Source: Candidatus Nitrosopumilus sp. (lineage in GTDB: Archaea; Thermoproteota; Nitrososphaeria; Nitrososphaerales; Nitrosopumilaceae). From it: DNA of 37,363 nt. The translations under genes and the position numbers were made by a program. The notes beneath the pieces are model-generated. The model saw nothing but the letters and a program-made list of their open reading frames with translations, made no database searches and was not told the origin of the DNA. Location of the stretch: assembly GCA_028351415.1 (NCBI GenBank), contig JAOMJV010000012.1, forward strand, positions 1 to 37,363, written 5' to 3'. The number at the start of each line of letters is the position of its first letter. The first letter of the stretch is position 1. Below, piece after piece: positions 32,122 through 37,363 of the stretch.

Positions 32122-33289
32122 TTTTCTTTTCCTCTTCCTTACTTATTACGGCATCTAATGCACCTAAAACTTTTGTTACATCTTCTTTGGTAATCACTAA
32201 TGGGGGTAATATTCTGAGAATGTTTCTTCCTGAATATAATAACAGAACTCCTTCTTCGATTAAACCCATCAAGATATCTTTTACTTCGAATTTCATTTCA
32301 ATTCCAATCATTAACCCCTTGCCTCTAATTTCTCTAATCATTGTATGTTTTTCTTTTAATTTTTCTAATCCTTCTTTGAACATTTCTCCCATTTTTTTAG
32401 AATTTTCAATTAGACCATCTTCTGTAATTGCTGTTAATGCTGCAATTCCAGCTGCACATGATATTGGATTCCCGCCAAATGTTGATGAGTGTTCTCCTTT
32501 GCTTATTGCTGCTAAAATATCTGGTCTGACTAATGTTGCACCCATTGGTACTCCTCCTGCAATTCCTTTTGCAAGGCATAAAATATCTGGTACTGTATTC
32601 CAATGCTCTCCTGCCCATAATTTGCCTGTTCTTCCAAGACCTGCTTGTATTTCGTCAAAAATTAGTAAAATTCCTTTTTCATCACACAATTTTCTTACTT
32701 CTTGTAAAAATCCATCTGGTGCAACAACTATTCCACTTTCTCCCTGAATAGGTTCTAAAATAATGAATGCTGTATCTTCATCAATTACCGAGCGAAGTGA
32801 ATCTATATCTCCAAATGATGCAAAAGAAACTTTTTCAACTAATGGTGCAAATGCTTTTCTGTATTTTGGATTAAATGTTAATGATAATGCCCCGAATGAT
32901 TTTCCATGGTATGATCCTTTCATTGCAACCATTCCTTTCTTTCCTGTAAACTTTCTTGCAAATTTCATTGCAGCTTCAACGGCTTCTGCCCCGCTATTGT
33001 TAAGATGAACTTGTGTTAATCCCTTTGGAGCTATTTCAATTAATTTTTTTAAAAACCCTTCTCTTGTTTTATTGTATAATGAACTGTGTACCGTAATTAT
33101 TTTGTCCACTTGTTCTTTGATTGCATTGTTAACTCTTTGATTTTGATGTCCTACTAATGCTACTCCATATCCTCCCATACAATCGATGTATTCTTTTCCT
33201 TGTATGTCCCAAACATGAGCTCCTATACCTCTTTCAATTGTAACTGGAAATCTCTGATAGAGATTTCCCATATGTTGATCTTCACTCAT
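32114..33289 (-). CDS. lysJ: LysW-aminoadipate semialdehyde (or LysW-glutamate semialdehyde) aminotransferase
   Basis: The 391-aa class III PLP aminotransferase has the PLP-Lys in LCLAKGIAGGVPMGA and the motifs NSGAEAVEAAMKFARKFTGK, LIFDEIQAGLGRTG and SSTFGGNPI. It makes the terminal amino group of lysine or ornithine on the carrier. ATG 33289 overlaps the lysZ stop by 8 nt. A TTG at 33295 would add two residues. Its 3' end overlaps the Lrp-type gene by 8 nt. ArgD is the acetylated-pathway counterpart; LysW context decides. Confidence 0.94.
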   Translation of the reverse strand: MSEDQHMGNLYQRFPVTIERGIGAHVWDIQGKEYIDCMGGYGVALVGHQNQRVNNAIKEQVDKIITVHSSLYNKTREGFLKKLIEIAPKGLTQVHLNNSGAEAVEAAMKFARKFTGKKGMVAMKGSYHGKSFGALSLTFNPKYRKAFAPLVEKVSFASFGDIDSLRSVIDEDTAFIILEPIQGESGIVVAPDGFLQEVRKLCDEKGILLIFDEIQAGLGRTGKLWAGEHWNTVPDILCLAKGIAGGVPMGATLVRPDILAAISKGEHSSTFGGNPISCAAGIAALTAITEDGLIENSKKMGEMFKEGLEKLKEKHTMIREIRGKGLMIGIEMKFEVKDILMGLIEEGVLLLYSGRNILRILPPLVITKEDVTKVLGALDAVISKEEEKKNV

Positions 33290-34085
33290 GTTCAATCACC
33301 GTACAATTATCATGTGCAATTGCTGAAGAAACAGGATTTTCTTTTTGACCATTTGCGATAAATGCTTGTTTAACCCCCATATCTAATGCTTCTGTGGATG
33401 CTAGGATTTTCTTTTCCATACCTGGACCTATTTTTGGTCTAATTTCTTTTGCTTCTGCTAAAGTCAATTTTGCTACTACTTCATCATCCATTAAAAGTCC
33501 ATCTACATTTGTAATGAATAATACTTTGTCACTTCCTACACTTCCTGCTACGTATGCTGCAGCTCTATCTCCATCTATGTTGAGAAATTCTGACTCTTCA
33601 CTAATTGCTATTGGTGAAATTACTGGTGTTAGACCTTTTTTAAGTAGTGATTTGATAAATTCTGAATTAACATTTTTAATTTTACCTGTGTATCCTCCGT
33701 CAATTGCTTGTTTTCTACCTTTTTCATTTACAATCAATAATTTTTTCTTTCTATCTGCTTCTATTATTCTTGCATCAACCCCTGATAATCCGATTGCATT
33801 AATTCCATTTTTTTGTAACATTTGAACAATTGTTTTATTTATTCTACCTGACATTACCATTGTAAAAATTTCTGCAGTTTCTTTGTCTGTGTATCTACTC
33901 TTAATGCCGCTTGGCGATGTTACAAATTTTGGTTCTTTCCCTAATTGCTTACAAACTTTTGTAACTTCTTTTCCTCCCCCATGAACTATGATTACTCCTT
34001 CTGATTCTGCAATTTTTTTAATATCTGTAATTGTTGACGGGTGTAAATCATCTACTACACTTCCACCGATTTTAATTGTGATCAT
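33282..34085 (-). CDS. lysZ: LysW-aminoadipate/glutamate kinase
   Basis: The 267-aa amino-acid kinase resembles N-acetylglutamate kinase ArgB: ITIKIGGSVVDD at the N-terminus, VIVHGGGKEV (GGG at about 37-39), VNSEFIKSLLKKGLTPVISPIA, and IDGDRAAAYVAGSVGSDKVLFITNVDGL. It phosphorylates the carrier-bound substrate. The gene lies 1 nt after the lysY stop and overlaps lysJ by 8 nt. The long C-terminal kinase half is intact, and length is normal. Confidence 0.94.
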   Translation of the reverse strand: MITIKIGGSVVDDLHPSTITDIKKIAESEGVIIVHGGGKEVTKVCKQLGKEPKFVTSPSGIKSRYTDKETAEIFTMVMSGRINKTIVQMLQKNGINAIGLSGVDARIIEADRKKKLLIVNEKGRKQAIDGGYTGKIKNVNSEFIKSLLKKGLTPVISPIAISEESEFLNIDGDRAAAYVAGSVGSDKVLFITNVDGLLMDDEVVAKLTLAEAKEIRPKIGPGMEKKILASTEALDMGVKQAFIANGQKENPVSSAIAHDNCTVIEHE

Positions 34086-34086
34086 T

Positions 34087-35133
34087 CTAAACTGGAGTTA
34101 ATGGTGTGTATCTTAGTCCACTCATTTCATCAAAACCACACATAACATTCATGTTTTGAATGGCAGAACCTGCTGCCCCTTTCATTAAATTATCTGATGC
34201 TGATAATGCAATTAATCTATTATTATCTTCGTCTATGTCAAATCCTATATCACAAAAGTTTGAACCTACTAAGAATTTTGGATCTGGGAATTTGTACAAT
34301 CCTTTTTTGTCTCTAATTAATCTAATAAATTTCTCATCACCGTATGCTTCACGATATATTTTCCATAATTCTTTTTCAGTGATATCTTTTTTCATAAATG
34401 TGTGATTTGTACATAAAATACCTCTAACCACATCCACTGCATGCGGACTCATTGAAACACGGATTTTTTTCCCTGCTACTGCACTTAGTTCTTGCTCAAT
34501 TTCTCCTGTATGTCTGTGCTTTGCTGGTTTGTATGGTCTGATAACTCCTGCTCGCATTGCATGTGCTGTACCTGAACCAGAACCTGCACCAGATGATCCA
34601 ATTTTTGAATCAACGATAATGTGATCTGTATCTATGATGTCATTTTTAATTAATGGTGCTAGTGCTAGCATTGAAGTTACTGCCATACATCCTGGACAAG
34701 AAACAAGCTGTGCTTTCTTAATTTCTTCTCTATGTAATTCTGGAACTCCAAAAACTGATTTTGGTAAATAATCTGGATGTGGATGTTTCCAACCATACCA
34801 TTTGTCGTATGCTTCTTGTTCGTGTAATCTATAATCTGCACTCAAATCAATCACTTTGACGCCTCTATCGTAGAGTGCTTTAACAATTTCAGTTGCAGTC
34901 CCATGTGGTACTGCTGTAAAAACTACATCACATTGATCAGTTATTTTCTCGTAATCTAATTCTGAAAAAGTAAGATCTGTAAATCCCTTTAAACTTGGTT
35001 GAATTCTATGCAAATATTCTCCAACATGTTGTCTTGATGTTACCATGCTGATCTCAACTTCCGGATGGTTTACAAGAAGACGAAGTGTTTCTCCACCTAC
35101 ATATCCCGATGCTCCTACAACTCCTACTTTCAT
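34087..35133 (-). CDS. lysY: LysW-aminoadipyl/glutamyl-phosphate reductase
   Basis: The 348-aa ArgC-type reductase starts with the NADP motif GASGYVGGETLRLL. The catalytic Cys is in VSCPGCMAVTSM, and HRHTGEIEQEL and MSPHAVDVVRGI complete the substrate domain. It reduces the carrier-bound acyl phosphate to the semialdehyde. It is the first gene of the lysine cluster and has a Shine-Dalgarno site (AAAGGAAGG at 35148-35140) six bases before the ATG. Divergent from deoxyhypusine synthase. Confidence 0.94.
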   Translation of the reverse strand: MKVGVVGASGYVGGETLRLLVNHPEVEISMVTSRQHVGEYLHRIQPSLKGFTDLTFSELDYEKITDQCDVVFTAVPHGTATEIVKALYDRGVKVIDLSADYRLHEQEAYDKWYGWKHPHPDYLPKSVFGVPELHREEIKKAQLVSCPGCMAVTSMLALAPLIKNDIIDTDHIIVDSKIGSSGAGSGSGTAHAMRAGVIRPYKPAKHRHTGEIEQELSAVAGKKIRVSMSPHAVDVVRGILCTNHTFMKKDITEKELWKIYREAYGDEKFIRLIRDKKGLYKFPDPKFLVGSNFCDIGFDIDEDNNRLIALSASDNLMKGAAGSAIQNMNVMCGFDEMSGLRYTPLTPV

Positions 35134-35282
35134 GATGAACCTTCCTTTAATGGAGTATAATTTATTTTGTTATGTTGTCTTTTAATTCTCTATTTTTATT
35201 ATAAACTGCCTAATTTAGTGCTAAAATACAGTAAAAATCATAATTATTCTAAAAAATTCCTATTTTAAAATAAATTTATAGG
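35134..35282. promoter_or_regulatory. Divergent promoter region between lysY and deoxyhypusine synthase
   Basis: On the minus strand GTTTATAAT at about 35205-35197 is a candidate TATA for lysY, with a 40-nt leader that holds the AAAGGAAGG ribosome site. On the plus strand the AT-rich tract at 35258-35280 runs up to the ATG at 35283, and no single TATA stands out. Confidence 0.4.
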
Positions 35283-36251
35283 ATGTATGATGAAATTTTT
35301 GTTATGATTGATGTAGGTCGTCCTGTAAAAGATATAAAAATAGATTCCAATACTTCTATCGAAAACATCTTTCAAGAGTTATCTCAATCTGGAGGATTTG
35401 AATCTGTAAATTTATCTGATGGTTTAGAGATTTTAACAGAAATGATTTCTGACGATAAATGTCTCAAATTCATTTCTTTTGTTGGAGCCGTCGTGTCAAC
35501 AGGTTTGAGGGGAATTATCAAAGACATGATGAAAAATAAATGGTTTGATGTCGGACTAACTACGTGCGGAGCTTTAGATCATGATATTGCAAGACACTTT
35601 TCACATTACAATGAAGGATCATTTACAATGGATGATATGGAATTGGCAAATCAACACATTCACCGATTAGGAAATGTATTAGTTCCAATGGATAGTTACG
35701 GTCCACTTATTGAAGAAAAAATGACTGCATTTTTAGAAGAAGAATATGCTGCAGGAGTTCGAGAGATGAATACTGCTGAAATATGTAAAATGATTGGAAA
35801 ACATTTGGGTGAAGATTCTTTTCTTTATTGGGCTTACAAAAATGATATCAGTATAGTTGTACCTGGAATTATGGATGGTGCGGTTGGAAATCAAATTTGG
35901 ATGTTTTCACAATCACATGGTGATTTTAAATTAAATTTATTTGGAGATGCCGATTTACTTTCTGGATTAATTTTCAAAGCTGAAAAATCAGGAGCATTCA
36001 TGATTGGTGGTGGAATTTCAAAACATCATACACTATGGTGGAATCAATATCGCGATGGATTAGATTATGCATTTTATATTACAACTGCCCAAGAATTTGA
36101 TGGAAGTTTAAGTGGTGCATTGGTTAGAGAAGCAATTTCATGGGGAAAAGTCACCCAAACTGCAAAACAATCTACACTACATGCAGAAGTTACCACAATC
36201 TTACCTTTCATTTATGCTGCATTATTATCCAAATTAAACAAGACCGCTTAG
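35283..36251 (+). CDS. dys: Deoxyhypusine synthase
   Basis: The 322-aa NAD-dependent enzyme transfers the aminobutyl group of spermidine to a lysine of initiation factor 5A. The active-site Lys is K289 in EAISWGKVTQ. Also present are GGGISKHHTLWWNQYRDGLDYAFYITTAQEFDGSLSGA (substrate and NAD site), VGAVVSTGLRGI and TTCGALDHDIAR near the N-terminus. The ATG at 35283 is the start. Length is a little under eukaryotic DHS. Agmatine may replace spermidine in some archaea, so the exact polyamine is open. Confidence 0.94.
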   Translation: MYDEIFVMIDVGRPVKDIKIDSNTSIENIFQELSQSGGFESVNLSDGLEILTEMISDDKCLKFISFVGAVVSTGLRGIIKDMMKNKWFDVGLTTCGALDHDIARHFSHYNEGSFTMDDMELANQHIHRLGNVLVPMDSYGPLIEEKMTAFLEEEYAAGVREMNTAEICKMIGKHLGEDSFLYWAYKNDISIVVPGIMDGAVGNQIWMFSQSHGDFKLNLFGDADLLSGLIFKAEKSGAFMIGGGISKHHTLWWNQYRDGLDYAFYITTAQEFDGSLSGALVREAISWGKVTQTAKQSTLHAEVTTILPFIYAALLSKLNKTA

Positions 36252-36320
36252 TTTTTTTAATTTTTCTGTTTTTTTTGAATAATAATTATTTTAAAATTAA
36301 TTTTTACTGCAACTTTTTAT

Positions 36321-36330
36321 GCTTATATCT
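36321..36330 (+). promoter_or_regulatory. TATA box of the YnfA-type pair (leaderless TTG)
   Basis: GCTTATATCT at 36321-36330 has its centre about 25 nt before the TTG at 36351, so the mRNA would start at or near the start codon. The ATG at 36341 is followed at once by ATT TAA, which rules it out. Confidence 0.6.
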
Positions 36331-36350
36331 AAAAACAATTATGATTTAAC

Positions 36351-36701
36351 TTGTATCCCAAAACAATCCTAACTTCTTTACTCCTTTTTGTGATTGCAGG
36401 ATTTCTAGAAATTGGTGGCGGGTATCTTGTTTGGTTGTGGTTGAGAAATGATTTTAGTTGGATGTTGGGTGCATTGGGTGGATTTGTATTATTTTTTTAT
36501 GGGATCGTACCTACATTCCAAAAAACTCATTTTCATAGGGTCTATGCCGCATACGGTGGTGTGTTTATTGTGATGTCTGTTTTTTGGGGATGGCTAATTG
36601 ATGGAGTGATGCCTGATAATTATGATATACTTGGAACCACTATTGCAGTAATTGGAATTTTAATAATTTTCTACTATCCTAGAAAAGGAGAAAAAATTTG
36701 A
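36351..36701 (+). CDS. YnfA/UPF0060-family membrane protein, copy 1
   Basis: The 116-aa protein has four predicted membrane helices. Family motifs are FLEIGGGYLVWLWLR (about 18-32) and HRVYAAYGGVFIVMSVFWGWLIDG (about 63-86). The UPF0060 family belongs to the small multidrug-resistance fold, with some members implicated in efflux; its substrate is unknown here. The TTG start appears leaderless. The downstream paralogue overlaps it by 4 nt (TTGA), so the two are coupled and may form a heterodimer, as SMR pairs do (inference). Confidence 0.9.
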   Translation: MYPKTILTSLLLFVIAGFLEIGGGYLVWLWLRNDFSWMLGALGGFVLFFYGIVPTFQKTHFHRVYAAYGGVFIVMSVFWGWLIDGVMPDNYDILGTTIAVIGILIIFYYPRKGEKI

Positions 36702-37027
36702 TTGACATGCTAACTTCTATTGGGATTTTCTTTTTTGCTGCATTATTAGAAATTAGTGGCGGTTATCTGATATGGCGATGGTTAAAAAATCATCAAGGTA
36801 AAATTATTGGATTAATCGGAGGCCTAATTTTATTTTCATATAGTGTGGTTATGACTTTACAACCTGAAAATTTTGGAAAAGTCTATGCCGCATACGGTGG
36901 AATTTTTGTAGTGTCTTCTTTAGTGTGGGGATATTGGATAGATAAGAAAAAACCTGATAAATTTGAAATTTTTGGTTCTATTATTGTTTTAATTGGTATT
37001 GGTATAATGTTTTATTTCCCAAGATAA
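36698..37027 (+). CDS. YnfA/UPF0060-family membrane protein, copy 2
   Basis: The 109-aa protein has the same layout as the preceding gene, with LLEISGGYLIWRWLKN and KVYAAYGGIFVVSSLVWGYWIDKKKPD at the matching positions, so the pair arose by tandem duplication. The two copies have diverged well beyond the conserved motifs. The TTG at 36698 overlaps the stop of copy 1. Loop charges differ (copy 2 has more Lys), which could give opposite topologies, as in heterodimeric SMR pumps, but I could not calculate this. Confidence 0.9.
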   Translation: MIDMLTSIGIFFFAALLEISGGYLIWRWLKNHQGKIIGLIGGLILFSYSVVMTLQPENFGKVYAAYGGIFVVSSLVWGYWIDKKKPDKFEIFGSIIVLIGIGIMFYFPR

Positions 37028-37028
37028 A

Positions 37029-37045
37029 TTCATATTTTTTTTTAT
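37029..37045. terminator. T-rich tract between convergent genes
   Basis: After the YnfA copy-2 stop, a run of nine T residues sits between the converging genes. It can terminate the plus-strand transcript; the minus strand reads A there. Confidence 0.35.
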
Positions 37046-37363
37046 TTATTTTCTAACATAATCTAAAGCAAATTCTATCATTTCTTTTGGTATGTTTCTT
37101 TTTGCAACTTTTGCTAACCCTTTGAATTCTACTGTATTGTTAACTTCGTGTACTACTATTCCTCTTTCCTCATCTTCCATCATGTCAATTCCTAAAATAC
37201 CTCCGCCCATTGCTTTTGATGATTTAATTGCTAGATCTTCCATTTCTTTTGTAATTTCACAAATTTCTGGATCTGCTCCTAACGCAATATTTGTTTTAAA
37301 ACCACCTGATGATTTCCTATACATTCCAGCAATTGCCTCGTCTCCAATTGTAATTATTCTGAT
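37046..37363 (-). CDS. Second LysX/ArgX-type ATP-grasp ligase, 5' end outside the window
   Basis: The frame is open to the right edge, giving 105 codons of C-terminal ATP-grasp sequence. It aligns with the lysX product: IITIGDEAIAGMYRKSSGGFKTN against AIMVGDKIVAAIYRNSEHWKTN, and VVHEVNNTVEFKG against VVHEVNNTTEYKN. The EHW and GVDIP features of the Thermus-like LysX are replaced by GGF and RNIP, so it may be ArgX, which loads glutamate on LysW for arginine. Another RimK-type ligase (such as cofactor glutamylation) is possible. The gene is truncated only by the window edge. Confidence 0.85.
   Translation of the reverse strand: MRIITIGDEAIAGMYRKSSGGFKTNIALGADPEICEITKEMEDLAIKSSKAMGGGILGIDMMEDEERGIVVHEVNNTVEFKGLAKVAKRNIPKEMIEFALDYVRK

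Overview
The window is AT-rich archaeal DNA (roughly one third G+C by eye). It almost certainly comes from an ammonia-oxidising thaumarchaeon of the Nitrosopumilus type (Nitrososphaerota). The evidence is the gene content: a eukaryote-type topoisomerase IB with all active-site residues, an ADP-forming hydroxyacyl-CoA synthetase next to a crotonase (3-hydroxypropionate/4-hydroxybutyrate carbon fixation), the LysW carrier-protein pathway, archaeal DnaG, CTP-dependent riboflavin kinase, diphthine synthase and deoxyhypusine synthase, a proteasome alpha subunit, and many leaderless or TTG/GTG starts behind TATA boxes. The closest genus cannot be named from sequence alone.

Layout. 1-3.64 kb: rlmN-like radical SAM methylase, then the archaeal rpl21e-rpoF-DUF655-ksgA-hemK cluster. 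3.69-3.81 kb: tRNA-Met(CAT) interrupted by a 40-nt intron with a readable bulge-helix-bulge. 4.1-6.1 kb: a membrane-anchored winged-helix-like protein divergent from an SPFH/prohibitin-like protein, followed by a 41-bp tandem array and a small membrane protein. 6.2-8.8 kb: an unrecognised 397-aa protein paired with a SirB1/TPR protein, two tiny genes on the minus strand (coiled coil; zinc ribbon) and tRNA-Ser(GCT). 8.9-19.1 kb: isocitrate/isopropylmalate-type dehydrogenase, topoisomerase IB, an SDR, an MrfA/Hrq1-like helicase with DUF1998-type cysteines, an orphan beta-class DNA methyltransferase, TatA, an MFS transporter with a UbiE-like methylase, and psmA.

19.2-27.2 kb: glutamate dehydrogenase, a class I glutamine amidotransferase, 3-hydroxypropionyl-CoA synthetase plus crotonase (consecutive cycle steps), an IscA/HesB protein, dnaG, then ribK and ribL converging with a 4-nt overlap (riboflavin to FMN to FAD). 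27.2-35.1 kb: a minus-strand lysine (and possibly arginine) cluster in transcription order lysY, lysZ, lysJ, Lrp-type regulator, homocitrate synthase, lysW, lysX, lysK, dphB. Most junctions overlap or nearly touch, and a second promoter lies before homocitrate synthase. 35.3-37.4 kb: deoxyhypusine synthase, two tandem YnfA-type membrane proteins, and the 3' end of a second LysX/ArgX-type ligase running off the window.

Most of the window is core metabolism and information processing. I found no phage, transposon, CRISPR array or defence island. The observations most worth checking are: a LysW carrier ending in Gln instead of the expected Glu; the non-canonical tRNA-Met intron at 30/31; the 41-bp array with a four-unit higher-order period; a candidate operator in the divergent wHTH/SPFH promoter; a DphB-DUF357 fusion; and several short inverted repeats at gene starts. 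Product calls rest on motifs I could read; no database search was run.
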